DNA of 35,665 nucleotides, from positions 1 to 35,665 of the forward strand of contig CAIJGS010000133.1 in assembly GCA_903820285.1 (NCBI GenBank), in the 5' to 3' direction. Of this stretch, positions 7,560-15,561 are shown one piece after another (the stretch's first letter is position 1; every line of letters begins with the position of its first letter). The notes under the pieces are model-generated. The model searched no databases. It was not told the DNA's origin and was given only the letters and a program-made list of their open reading frames with translations. The DNA is from an uncultured Verrucomicrobia subdivision 3 bacterium. Its GTDB lineage: Bacteria > Verrucomicrobiota > Verrucomicrobiia > Limisphaerales > UBA11358. The position numbers were made by a program, and so were the translations under genes.

Positions 7560-8279
7560 TTACAATTCCGGCGCCAGCGAACGGTCCGAGTGCATTTTTT
7601 CGGATTCCACAATCGCCAGCATGCGGCGCAGGTCTTCCTCCTTGCTGCCGCTGATGATCAGATAGTTAAAATTCTTCCACTGCGAAATTTCCTGTTTCGC
7701 CACCGCCAGCCGCTTCTGGATCACCGGCTCCGCGTCTGCTCCGCGTTTCTTCAGGCGCTGTTCCAGCACCTTCAGCGAGGGCGGCGTCAGAAAAACCGTC
7801 ACCAGCGCCCGCCGCAGTTCCGGCTCGGTCTCCGCCTGCGCCCGGATGGTGGCCGCGCCCTGCACGTCCACATTCAGCAACACGTCCCGGCCTTCGCGCA
7901 ATTTGCTGAGCAGCTCGGATTTCAGGATCCCGTAGCTGTTGCCGTACACCGTGGCGTTCTCAATGAAATTGCCCGCCTGCAACCGTTTCAGGAATTCCGC
8001 CGCCGTGAAAAAATGGTAGTCCACGCCGTCCCGTTCGCCCTTGCGCGGTTCCCGCGTGGTACAGGTGATAGCCCGGGTCATCTGCGGCTGCGACTTCAGC
8101 AGCAACTCGCACAGGGTGGTCTTGCCGCCGCCCGAGGGAGCGGAGATGAGAATGAGCAGGGGCGGCGTAGCCCGGGCGGCCGCTTTGGGCGCGGGATTGG
8201 GCGTGGTTTTTTGGGCCGGGGCCGGCTTCGGTGACTGAGCTGGCGGGCGCTGGGGACGATGTTTTTGGGGCTGGGCCAT
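7560..8279 (-). CDS. gmk: Guanylate kinase with a Pro/Ala/Lys-rich N-terminal extension
   Basis: Phosphorylates GMP to GDP with ATP in the cytoplasm. The P-loop SAPSGGGKTT is at 46-55, the GMP-binding region TTREPRKGERDGVDYHFF at about 84-101, ENATVYGNSYG follows, and NVDVQGA and the lid region complete the fold. The catalytic part from about residue 41 is about 200 residues, the normal size. Residues 1-40 are a low-complexity tail of Pro, Ala, Gln and Lys that most guanylate kinases lack. No ATG lies between residue 1 and the P-loop, so the long form is the likely product unless a non-ATG start is used. It starts 8 bp after yicC, the classic yicC-gmk pairing. Confidence 0.93.
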   Translation of the reverse strand: MAQPQKHRPQRPPAQSPKPAPAQKTTPNPAPKAAARATPPLLILISAPSGGGKTTLCELLLKSQPQMTRAITCTTREPRKGERDGVDYHFFTAAEFLKRLQAGNFIENATVYGNSYGILKSELLSKLREGRDVLLNVDVQGAATIRAQAETEPELRRALVTVFLTPPSLKVLEQRLKKRGADAEPVIQKRLAVAKQEISQWKNFNYLIISGSKEEDLRRMLAIVESEKMHSDRSLAPEL

Positions 8280-8287
8280 GTCAGGTA

Positions 8288-9169
8288 TTATTCAACGTTC
8301 TGGGCCTGTTCGCGGAATTTTTCCAATTCCGCCTTCAAAGTCACCACTTCGCGCGAAATGACCGCATCGTTCGCCTTGGAACCGATGGTGTTGATTTCCC
8401 GGTTCATTTCCTGTGCCAGAAAATCCAGGGTGCGTCCGACCGGTTCCTTGGATTTGCGGCAGTCTTCAAATTGTTGGAAATGGCTTTGCAGGCGGGTCAG
8501 TTCCTCGGAGATGTCCGAGCGGTCGGCGAAGAGGACGATTTCCTTCAGCAGCCGTTCGTCATCGGCGGCAATGCCATCCAGGCCGGCGCTTTTAACGCGT
8601 TCCAGCAGCTGGCGCCGGTAATTTTCCGTGGTGGTGGGCGCCTGCTGGCGGACTTTTTCCACCGCTGTGCGCATGCTGCCGACCCGGGCGGTTAGATCTT
8701 TGGCCAGATGGGCGCCTTCGCGCTCGCGCATTTTGAGCAGCGCGGTCAGGCCGTGGTTCAGGGCCTTCTCCACCGCCGGCCACAGGTCCTCGGAACCGGC
8801 CAACTCTTCATCCGTCTGAAAGACGCCCGGCGCGCGCAGCACCTGGTCCAGCGTCACCTCCCCGGAAATTTTCAATGATTTCGCCAGCCGCGCAAACTCG
8901 GCGGCATACGCCTTGGCCAAGGCTTCATTGATATGTTTCCGTGCGGAAAGCTTGCTCTCGGCGGTGTGCAGGGAAATCCGCGCATTGACCCGGCCGCGGG
9001 CAATGTGCTTATTGATGGCGTCGCGAATCTGCACTTCCAGCTGTTCCAGTTCACGGGGGAGCGTTACAGAGACTTCCGCCTGTTTGCGGTTCACCGAGCT
9101 CAACTCCACCGTGACCTTGAACCCGTCCTGCGCGCATTCGCCGCGCCCGTATCCCGTCATGGATTTCAT
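8288..9169 (-). CDS. yicC: YicC family endoribonuclease-type protein
   Basis: 293 residues from the ATG at 9169, chosen because the protein then begins MKSMTGYGRG, the conserved YicC start; an in-frame extension up to 9307 gives an atypical Gly/Arg-rich leader that I reject. The N-terminal YicC domain (about 1-155, including the SSVNRKQAEV and RGRVNARISL segments) and the C-terminal DUF1732 domain (about 205-293: LTRLQSHFQQF, GRTLDFLAQEMNREINTIGSKA) are both complete. Escherichia coli YicC has been described as an RNase that affects small-RNA turnover. Genomic pairing with gmk is common across bacteria. The region upstream is shared with the divergent xthA gene. Confidence 0.92.
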   Translation of the reverse strand: MKSMTGYGRGECAQDGFKVTVELSSVNRKQAEVSVTLPRELEQLEVQIRDAINKHIARGRVNARISLHTAESKLSARKHINEALAKAYAAEFARLAKSLKISGEVTLDQVLRAPGVFQTDEELAGSEDLWPAVEKALNHGLTALLKMREREGAHLAKDLTARVGSMRTAVEKVRQQAPTTTENYRRQLLERVKSAGLDGIAADDERLLKEIVLFADRSDISEELTRLQSHFQQFEDCRKSKEPVGRTLDFLAQEMNREINTIGSKANDAVISREVVTLKAELEKFREQAQNVE

Positions 9170-9347
9170 TTGGGAAAGGATGCAAAAAATCCGGCTGGCA
9201 GGCGAATCAATTTTCATGGCCCATCCACATATTTCACCGGCTTCCAGTGTGTTCCCGGCCACGCTGCCGGCACCGTTGCGCCGACCTCGCCGCACTTTTT
9301 CCGGCAAACGGGGTTGTCAACCTGCTGGCTTGGATTACCCTGCGCAC

Positions 9348-10103
9348 GTGAAATTGATTTCCTGGAACGTCAACGGCCTGCGGGCGGTGCTGAAAAAGAA
9401 CTTTCTGGAGTTTCTCGACACCGAGAAACCGGACATCCTCTGTCTGCAGGAAACCAAATGCACGTCGGATCAGGTGGAGCAGCTCTGGCCCGCCGCCTAC
9501 ACGACCTTCTGGAACAGCGCCGAAAAGAAGGGTTACTCCGGCACCGCCATTTTCACCCGCACCCGCCCGCTGCAAGTCACTCCGCACATCAACATTGCCG
9601 AACACGACCGCGAGGGCCGCGTGCAGACTGCCGAGTACGCAGATTTCTTTCTGGTCAATGTGTATGTGCCCAATTCCAAGCGCGAGCTGGAGCGCCTGCC
9701 CTACCGCCAGCAATGGGACGTGGATTTTTTAAAATATCTTAAGAACCTTGAGCGCACGAAGCCGGTGATCTTTTGCGGCGACCTCAACGTCGCCCACACC
9801 GAAATTGACCTCGCCAATCCCAAGGCCAACGTGCGCAACCACGGGTTCACCATCGAGGAGCGCAACGGCTTCACCGCCTTTGTGAACGCCGGCTTTGTGG
9901 ACACCTTCCGCGAATTTGAAAAGGGTGGCGGCCATTACTCGTGGTGGAGTCCCATGAGCGGCGCCCGCGCCCGGAACGTCGGCTGGCGCATCGACTACTT
10001 CCTCATGTCGCAAGCGTTGCGCCCACGCCTGAAAAAGGCGTACATCCTGCCCGCGGTCACCGGCAGCGATCACTGCCCGGTGGTGATTGAGCTGGGGAAA
10101 TAA
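9348..10103 (+). CDS. xthA: Exodeoxyribonuclease III (AP endonuclease, EEP family)
   Basis: 251 residues from a GTG at 9348, chosen because the protein then starts KLISWNVNGLRA, the canonical first strand of the family; an open frame far upstream overlaps yicC antisense and is not used. Cuts DNA 5' of abasic sites and removes 3' blocking groups in base excision repair. Catalytic residues are in place: N7, E35 in LQETK, Y106 in VYVPNS, D145 and N147 in GDLNVAH, and D241 and H242 in SDHCPV. Length is typical. It is transcribed divergently from yicC, with about 180 bp between start codons, and ends 3 bp from the convergent VOC gene, so no terminator separates them. Confidence 0.94.
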   Translation: MKLISWNVNGLRAVLKKNFLEFLDTEKPDILCLQETKCTSDQVEQLWPAAYTTFWNSAEKKGYSGTAIFTRTRPLQVTPHINIAEHDREGRVQTAEYADFFLVNVYVPNSKRELERLPYRQQWDVDFLKYLKNLERTKPVIFCGDLNVAHTEIDLANPKANVRNHGFTIEERNGFTAFVNAGFVDTFREFEKGGGHYSWWSPMSGARARNVGWRIDYFLMSQALRPRLKKAYILPAVTGSDHCPVVIELGK

Positions 10104-10106
10104 TTT

Positions 10107-10616
10107 TTAAACGGCGCCTTCCGCCAGCAGCGCATCCAGATCCAGCGCCCGGGTGAACATGGCGAGTTCGCCGGACGGAGTGCGCGGCCAGTCGGCCGGG
10201 GCGCGGTCGCGGTACAGTTCCACACCATTGCCATCGGGATCGCGCAAATAAATCGCCTCGCTCACGCCGTGGTCGGCGGCACCCTCCAGTTCCACCTCGG
10301 CGGCGATCAGGCGGCGCAGGGCATCCGCGAGCGTGGTGCGGTTGGGATACAAAATCGCCACGTGATACAGCCCGGTGCTGCGCGGTGGCGGCGGGGAACC
10401 GCCTTTGCTTACCCAGGTGTTCAGACCGATGTGATGATGGTAGCCGCCCGCCGAAATGAACGCCGCCTGCGTGCCGAACCGCTGCTGGAGTTCAAACCCC
10501 AGCACGGCGCAATAAAAGTTCAGCGCCCGGTCCAGATCCGCCACCTTCAAATGCACATGCCCGATCCCCACGCGCGGATCAATCGGCTTCGCCACCGTTT
10601 TAACATTCATATTCAT
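10107..10616 (-). CDS. VOC-superfamily protein (CatE-like glyoxalase/dioxygenase fold)
   Basis: 169 residues with two beta-alpha-beta-beta-beta modules. The first opens with GIGHVHLKVADLDRALNFY (about 17-35) and the second with GLYHVAILYP (about 82-91). Likely metal ligands are H20 or H22, H85 and E133 in NGVELYRDR, and GYHHHIGLNTW (58-68) is a family signature. Proteins of this type include extradiol ring-cleavage dioxygenases and glyoxalase-like isomerases; the sequence alone does not fix the substrate. The start could be residue 1 or the Met at residue 3. It is the last gene of a minus-strand pair behind the metallophosphoesterase, 26 bp away. Confidence 0.85.
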   Translation of the reverse strand: MNMNVKTVAKPIDPRVGIGHVHLKVADLDRALNFYCAVLGFELQQRFGTQAAFISAGGYHHHIGLNTWVSKGGSPPPPRSTGLYHVAILYPNRTTLADALRRLIAAEVELEGAADHGVSEAIYLRDPDGNGVELYRDRAPADWPRTPSGELAMFTRALDLDALLAEGAV

Positions 10617-10642
10617 TACAGCCTAACACCCTCGTTGCCCGG

Positions 10643-11839
10643 TCACAATCCATCCGCCGCTTCCAAGCGAATCTGCACAATCTCGGATTTTGTTCCCATC
10701 CGCACCGGCGGTCCCCAGGTGCCGGCGCCGCTGGAGGTGAGCACTTGCAAGGTCTCGTGCCGGTTCAAACCATAGGCGAAACGGCCGTGCACCCGCGCCG
10801 CCACCCAGCTCCACGGCCAGAGTTGTCCGCCATGCGTGTGGCCGGAGAGTTGCAGGGAAATTCCCGCTGCTGCTGGCACGGCCAGACCCCCGGGCTGGTG
10901 CGCCAGCAAAACGCTCGCGCGGCGGCCGTCCAGCTTCATCTTTTGCAGCAACGCGCCAAACAATTTCGGATCCTGCGTCTCGGCATCATGCACCCCCGCA
11001 ATCTGCAAGCCGTCCACGGTCACCATTTCGTTGTCCAACACCCGCACACCCGTCTGCCGGACCGCTGTCAGAAACGGCCCGCGCTCGCCGAATTCCTCGT
11101 GGTTGCCGCTTACAAAATAAATTCCCGCAGGTGCGGAAAGCAGTTTCCACGGTGCCACCAGCCGCTGAAAATCCGCCTGGGTGCCGTCGAACATGTCGCC
11201 GCTGATGAAGACCGCCTGTGGCTCAAGCTGCTGAATCCGTTCAACCACGTGGCGCAGGAAGCGTTCGTCGCGGACATTGCCCAGGTGCAGGTCCGTTACC
11301 AGCACCGCCGTGCGGCCCTGCCAGGCCGGCGGCAGGTGGGACAGTTTTACCGTCACGCGCGTGACCCGCAGCCAGTTGGCGTTAACCAGACCATAAAAGC
11401 CCGCCACCACCGTCGCGCCCAAAAATATTCCGGCCATGGTTGCCGTTGCCAGGTGCCACGGCAGCACCCCGGCCACCATGGAAAATATCCAGGCCGCCAC
11501 CGCCGCAAAGAAAGCAAAATTCAAAAAGCCCAGCCACACGGCCGAAATCCGGTAGATCCAACGGATCAAAAAATGTGACCGCCAGCGTCCCAGCACCGTC
11601 GTGGCCACAAACGCCAAAGTCAGCGCCGGCGCCAGGATTTCCCACCACGAAAAGCTTCCCGCCATATCAAAGTGATTCCATGTCACCAATACAAACGCAG
11701 TGGCCGCCAGCAGAATGGCGGAAACGACCGACAGGAAATAGATGACGGCGGCAGGCGTGCGCCCGGCATGGGCATGGCCGCGCTTGGGCGCGGCGTTCTT
11801 GAAGCCGGTTTCCCGGGGCATTTCAGTGGCTGGTGTCAT
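10643..11839 (-). CDS. Membrane-anchored calcineurin-like metallophosphoesterase (YkuE/YaeI type)
   Basis: 398 residues from the ATG at 11839; a TTG at 11890 would add 17 residues without family likeness. Four hydrophobic helices (about 31-53, 67-83, 99-121, 131-151) anchor the protein, and the catalytic domain follows: TDLHLGN (D183, H185), GDMFD (D215), GNHE (245-248), LLAHQP (H314) and GHTHGGQ (H334, H336). These are the full set of ligands for the two-metal site. Related enzymes (YkuE, YaeI/LpxH-like) hydrolyse phosphodiester or pyrophosphate bonds of lipids or nucleotides at the membrane, so a lipid substrate is plausible but not shown. Divergent from the GH95 gene. Confidence 0.9.
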   Translation of the reverse strand: MTPATEMPRETGFKNAAPKRGHAHAGRTPAAVIYFLSVVSAILLAATAFVLVTWNHFDMAGSFSWWEILAPALTLAFVATTVLGRWRSHFLIRWIYRISAVWLGFLNFAFFAAVAAWIFSMVAGVLPWHLATATMAGIFLGATVVAGFYGLVNANWLRVTRVTVKLSHLPPAWQGRTAVLVTDLHLGNVRDERFLRHVVERIQQLEPQAVFISGDMFDGTQADFQRLVAPWKLLSAPAGIYFVSGNHEEFGERGPFLTAVRQTGVRVLDNEMVTVDGLQIAGVHDAETQDPKLFGALLQKMKLDGRRASVLLAHQPGGLAVPAAAGISLQLSGHTHGGQLWPWSWVAARVHGRFAYGLNRHETLQVLTSSGAGTWGPPVRMGTKSEIVQIRLEAADGL

Positions 11840-11988
11840 GGGTTCATTCAACTGGCTGTCATCTGTAATGCCAGTTTCGCCGGAAAGCAAATCGGCGGGG
11901 CATTTTTCGCAGGATATTTGGCGGTTAAATCATCCTTCCACCCCGCCGTGGTCTTGTATCTCCGCCGCCGTGGCCTAATATTGCCTCC

Positions 11989-14319
11989 ATGCGCCCCCAT
12001 TTCCTGATTTTGTCCATGCTGGCTGCCCTCTTGCCGCTCAGCCGGTTGGCCGCCCAGCCCGGCCTCGCCGGCTCGCCCGCGACCACTCTGTGGTTCGCCC
12101 AGCCGGCCATGAAATGGACCGAGGCACTTCCCATCGGCAACGGCCGACTTGGGGCCATGGTGTTCGGCGGCATTGCTGATGAACGCATCCAGTTCAATGA
12201 AGACACCCTCTGGACCGGACACCCGCACGACTACGCCAATACCAACGCCCTCGCTCATCTGCCCGAAATTCGTCAACTCCTCGCCGCCGGCCAGAACAAG
12301 TTCGCCGGCCTGGTCGCCAAAACCAATTTTCTCGGCACGCCCTCGCGGCAGAAAGCCTATCAGCCCTTCGGCGACCTTCACCTGCATTTCGCCGGCACCG
12401 ACAGCGCCACGAATTATCACCGCGAACTCGACCTCGCCACCGGCATCGCCCGCACCAGTTTTCGCGCCGGCGACACCCTCTTTCAGCGCGATGTCTTCGC
12501 CAGCCAGCCCGGCCAGGCCATCGTGCTCCATTTAACCGCCGACAAAGCCGCGCAAATCAGTTTCACACTCCAGCTCACCAGTCCCCACACCAATGCCGCC
12601 ACCAAGGAGCTCGCCGCCGACACCCTGGCGCTCACCGGCCAGGTGGAAACCGATGGTCTGCGGTTTGAATCCCGCGTGCGCGTTGTTGCCACCGGCGGCA
12701 GCCTCAGCCAAGTGGGCAATGCCCTCACTGTCTCGAATGCCGATGCCGTCACTCTCTACCTCACCGCCGCCACCAGCTTCAAAACCTTCGAGGATATCAG
12801 CGCCGATCCCGCCGTCCGTTGCTCCGCCGATCTAGAAAGCGTCTCTCACCAAAAATACGAGGACGTCCTCGCCGCCCACCGCGCCGATTTTCAAAACCTC
12901 TTTCATCGCGTCACCATTGACCTCGGCCACGCCGACCGCGAATCCCTCCCCACCGACGAACGGTTAAAATTCGTCAAAGTCGCCGGCCTCACCAACGATC
13001 CCGCCCTCGCCGCGCTTTATTTCCAATATGGCCGCTACCTGCTCATTTCCAGCAGCCGCGCCGGCGGTCAGCCCGCCAACTTGCAGGGGCTGTGGAACGA
13101 TCTGCTGGATCCGCCGTGGGAAAGCAAATGGACGCTGAACATCAATTGCGAAATGAACTACTGGCCCGCCGAAGTCGCCAACCTCGGCGAATGTCATGCG
13201 CCGTTGTTCGATCTCATTGACGACCTCGTCATCAGCGGCAGCCGCACCGCGCGCATCCAATACGGCTGTCGCGGCTGGGTGGCGCATCACAATACCGATC
13301 TCTGGCGCGGCTCCGCTCCCATCAACGGCATCGATGGCGTCTGGCCCACCGGTGGCGCGTGGTTGTGCCAGCATCTGTGGGAACATTATGAATTCACCGG
13401 CGACCGCACCTTTCTCGCCCGCGCCTATCCGGACTTAAAACAGGCCGCGCTCTTTTTCGTGGATGACCTCATCAAAGATCAAAAGACCGGCTGGCTCGTC
13501 ACCTCGCCGTCCTATTCGCCCGAGCAAGGCGAACTCACCACCGGCCCCACGATGGACAATCAAATTATCCGCGCGCTGCTGAACCACACCATCGCCGCCG
13601 CTGAAATTTTGCATACCGATCCCGACTTCGCCAAGCAACTCGCCGGCATCCGCGATCAGTTGCCGCCTAATCAAGTCGGCGCGCAGGGTCAGTTGCAGGA
13701 GTGGCTCGCCGATGTGGACCGCCCCAATAACAACCATCGCCACATGTCCCCGCTCTGGGCGCTGTATCCCGGCAACGACATCACGCCCGCCGATCCCAAA
13801 ATCTTCGCCGCCGCCAAGGTGCTCCTGCAATGGCGCGGCGATGGCAGCACCGGCTGGAGCTATGCCTGGCGCATGCCGCTCGGGGCGCGCACGGGCAATG
13901 GCGACTATGCTTTCCGCCAGTTGAACAGCCTGTTTCAGCGCAAGACGCTGCCCAATCTCCTCGATCTGTGCGGTCCGTTTCAAATTGACGGCAATTTCGG
14001 CACCACCGCCGGCATCTGCGAACTGCTGGTGCAAAGTCACGAACTCATCGCCACGCCCGCCGGCGAACCGCTCCGCCTCCTGAACCTGCTCCCCGCGCTG
14101 CCCGCTGCTTGGCCTGCCGGTTCCGTGACCGGCCTCTGCGCCCGCGACGGCTTTGAAGTGGACCTTACTTGGAGCGCCGGGGTGCTGACACGCGCCGTGA
14201 TCCACTCCAAACTTGGGAAACCCTGCCTGCTACGCACGTCCGGCCACGAATTAAAACTGGTGACCGAACCCGGCAAATCCTACGCCTTTGATGGCCAGTT
14301 GCAGTCGGTGGCAAAGTGA
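11989..14319 (+). CDS. GH95 family alpha-L-fucosidase, secreted
   Basis: 776 residues with a signal peptide (1-22, hydrophobic core LILSMLAALLPLSRLAA). The GH95 N-terminal domain signature is clear (WTEALPIGNGRLGAMVFGG, then ERIQFNEDTLWTG), followed by the alpha/alpha-barrel. By analogy with Bifidobacterium AfcA, the catalytic residues correspond to N384 and N386 in LNINCEMNYWPAE, acid E512 in PSYSPEQG and D667 in QIDGNFGTTAG. Known members remove alpha-1,2-linked L-fucose, or L-galactose, from glycans such as xyloglucan by inversion. It stands alone on the plus strand, and the following hairpin-rich gap separates it from the next genes. The reading frame is intact and the length is as in the family. 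Confidence 0.93.
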   Translation: MRPHFLILSMLAALLPLSRLAAQPGLAGSPATTLWFAQPAMKWTEALPIGNGRLGAMVFGGIADERIQFNEDTLWTGHPHDYANTNALAHLPEIRQLLAAGQNKFAGLVAKTNFLGTPSRQKAYQPFGDLHLHFAGTDSATNYHRELDLATGIARTSFRAGDTLFQRDVFASQPGQAIVLHLTADKAAQISFTLQLTSPHTNAATKELAADTLALTGQVETDGLRFESRVRVVATGGSLSQVGNALTVSNADAVTLYLTAATSFKTFEDISADPAVRCSADLESVSHQKYEDVLAAHRADFQNLFHRVTIDLGHADRESLPTDERLKFVKVAGLTNDPALAALYFQYGRYLLISSSRAGGQPANLQGLWNDLLDPPWESKWTLNINCEMNYWPAEVANLGECHAPLFDLIDDLVISGSRTARIQYGCRGWVAHHNTDLWRGSAPINGIDGVWPTGGAWLCQHLWEHYEFTGDRTFLARAYPDLKQAALFFVDDLIKDQKTGWLVTSPSYSPEQGELTTGPTMDNQIIRALLNHTIAAAEILHTDPDFAKQLAGIRDQLPPNQVGAQGQLQEWLADVDRPNNNHRHMSPLWALYPGNDITPADPKIFAAAKVLLQWRGDGSTGWSYAWRMPLGARTGNGDYAFRQLNSLFQRKTLPNLLDLCGPFQIDGNFGTTAGICELLVQSHELIATPAGEPLRLLNLLPALPAAWPAGSVTGLCARDGFEVDLTWSAGVLTRAVIHSKLGKPCLLRTSGHELKLVTEPGKSYAFDGQLQSVAK

Positions 14320-14329
14320 TGCAGCGACC

Positions 14330-14438
14330 GGAGCGCGCCCGTCCCCGGGCACAGCAGTCTGGCGAATCCAGTGGTTTGGAAAAATTTTTAGCGGCCGGAA
14401 CGCTCGGTCGTTGCTGCGCCCGAGGACGGGCGCGCTCC
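14330..14438 (+). repeat. Inverted repeat with 26-bp arms downstream of GH95
   Basis: The left arm 14330-14355 (GGAGCGCGCCCGTCC, then CGGGC) and right arm 14413-14438 are reverse complements apart from two positions. The loop of about 57 bp contains an AAAAATTTTTA stretch. It may act as a weak bidirectional terminator for GH95, but there is no T-tract next to a stem. Confidence 0.6.
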
Positions 14439-14456
14439 GCCAGAGCGGCCTGCCCA

Positions 14457-14537
14457 AGCTCCTTCGGAGCGCCATATTTGTAGAAACCACGACCTCAAAA
14501 ATTCCAGCTCCGGAGGAGTGGCATATGCAGTTGCAAA
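14457..14537 (+). repeat. Two related short hairpin units
   Basis: Unit 1 (14457-14487) has GCTCC-TTC-GGAGC followed by GCCATATTTGTAGAAA. Unit 2 (14505-14537) has AGCTCCGGAGGAG followed by TGGCATATGCAG. The shared stem and the CATAT tail point to two diverged copies of one small palindromic repeat. Confidence 0.5.
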
Positions 14538-14623
14538 CTGGAAGTCATCTCACCCAAAAAATTGATCACGCCATTGGAATGTTTTTTTACGGTTATATAA
14601 ATTTGCCGCTCTCTTTTCCAAAC

Positions 14624-14679
14624 GACTCTGGACAGGCCACATAAAAACGATTACACCTGAATTTATGAACGGTGATAAA
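14624..14679 (+). repeat. 56-bp direct repeat, copy 1
   Basis: Matches 15462-15517 at 54 of 56 positions, starting GACTCTGGACAGGCC and ending AACGGTGATAAA. The similarity fades out over about 25 bp further upstream and stops abruptly at the 3' side. It lies 33 bp before the start of the membrane protein gene at 14713. An ATGAACGGTGATAAA at its 3' end opens a 15-codon frame whose TAG directly abuts the ATG of that gene. Confidence 0.85.
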
Positions 14680-14712
14680 GTCTGCGACCTTAGTGATGCG
14701 ACGGGCCACTAG

Positions 14713-15036
14713 ATGATAAATATACTTTTAGATATACTCATAGAGCCTGAGTTTTTGGTGCCATTGATTGTTAATCTGGTACTAGGGTTTGTTGTTGCTC
14801 TTTGTTTGCTAAAGATTGTGCGGGCATTGGTTATTTGCATGGCAATTCCATTTGTTGTTGTGATGGTTAGGTATGTGAGCGTTTTTTATGGTTTAGGCAG
14901 TAGTCATGAGGTGGTTGGCTGTGGTTTTGCTCAGGTTATTTTGACTGTATTGACCTCGGGATACGTGGCATGTTATTTAGGTTGCTTGCTTGGTTTTTTG
15001 ACTCGAAGATTTAGGCCAGTCCGTGATAAAACTTGA
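14713..15036 (+). CDS. Hypothetical membrane protein, AT-rich
   Basis: 107 residues, mostly hydrophobic, with about three membrane helices (about 13-34, 36-58 and 69-96) and a basic C-terminus (TRRFRPVRDKT) that is probably cytoplasmic. Codon use is strikingly AT-rich (many TTT, GTT and ATA codons), unlike the surrounding genes, which suggests horizontal acquisition. The ATG directly follows the TAG of a 15-codon open frame that begins inside the 56-bp repeat. No family recognised and no functional motif visible. The coherent hydrophobic pattern supports a real protein. Confidence 0.6.
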   Translation: MINILLDILIEPEFLVPLIVNLVLGFVVALCLLKIVRALVICMAIPFVVVMVRYVSVFYGLGSSHEVVGCGFAQVILTVLTSGYVACYLGCLLGFLTRRFRPVRDKT

Positions 15037-15239
15037 CGATATACCGGAGCCAAACGCCGTCTTGTTCGCCCAAATCTTTCGAGCGTAGGTGAACTTGTCA
15101 AGCCGTAGCAGCGAGGTGAAGGCTGATGGTTCGGTTTACGCAGCGAGTCGGTGGTGTTGCCGTCTTTGGACATCCGGTATCCCATAAAAGGGAGTTGGCG
15201 TGCCGGCCCGACAGGCCGGGGAATGATTTGATGGTATTT

Positions 15240-15306
15240 ACCCAGGCCTCCGCTCGCCGACTAACTCCTGCCTGGGCTATAACCTGGCGGGCTTTCAGTC
15301 CTCGGG
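15240..15306 (+). repeat. Two-hairpin intergenic element, copy 2
   Basis: CCCAGG (15241-15246) pairs with CCTGGG (15271-15276), followed by CT, a TAACCT linker and a second small hairpin GGGC-TTTCA-GTCC (15289-15301) that uses a G-T pair. The 67-bp stretch is a close match of 22724-22790. Confidence 0.7.
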
Positions 15307-15461
15307 ATCAGCGTGTTGTCTGTGGGCAGAGCTGAAACACAGTCACCCCACACCTCCCGAAGGTATTCGCGCGGGCGCGGTTTGGGATTGAGGGTTAACC
15401 TCGCCAAACGCTGGAATGGGTCTTTTGCCGGTTCCTTAAACCGATCCTCTATTTTTTAAAT

Positions 15462-15517
15462 GACTCTGGACAGGCCAGATAAAAACGATTACACCTGAAT
15501 TCATGAACGGTGATAAA
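15462..15517 (+). repeat. 56-bp direct repeat, copy 2
   Basis: Second copy of the repeat at 14624. The two differences from copy 1 are C to G and T to C. In the frame read through ATGAACGGTGATAAA one is His to Gln and the other is silent. It lies 44 bp before the ATG of the next gene, a spacing similar to copy 1. Confidence 0.85.
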
Positions 15518-15561
15518 CCACACGAACGCGGTTCGCTTATAAGTTAGGCAACTTGGGAATT

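Larger units (their letters stand above)
14320..14712. other. Intergenic region with inverted repeats and the first 56-bp repeat copy
   Basis: Holds an inverted repeat with 26-bp arms (14330-14438), two short hairpin units with GCTCC/GGAGC stems and a shared CATAT tail (14457-14487 and 14505-14537), and the first copy of a 56-bp direct repeat (14624-14679). The GC content drops sharply after about 14530. A GGAGG at 14512 followed by ATG at 14525 looks like a ribosome binding site but is part of a hairpin repeat. Confidence 0.65.
15037..15561. other. Intergenic region with a two-hairpin element and the second 56-bp repeat
   Basis: The first 200 bp are GC-moderate sequence with no recognised feature; then come a two-hairpin element (15241-15301), a GC-rich run (CGCGCGGGCG-like) near 15370 and the second 56-bp repeat (15462-15517). 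Just before the next gene are a CGAAC-GCG-GTTCG hairpin (15525-15537) and a GTTAGGC heptamer (15543-15549), which resembles the core of integron attC sites. No gene is supported. Confidence 0.6.

Noticed and set aside
8913-9347. N-terminal extension of xthA
   Set aside because: The frame upstream of the GTG overlaps yicC antisense and lacks family likeness; the protein starts KLISWNVNG at 9348.
14525-14644. 39-codon ORF with a strong-looking GGAGG ribosome binding site
   Set aside because: The GGAGG is part of a small hairpin repeat (CTCCGGAGGAG) whose sister copy is at 14457, the ORF runs into the 56-bp repeat, and no protein likeness is seen.
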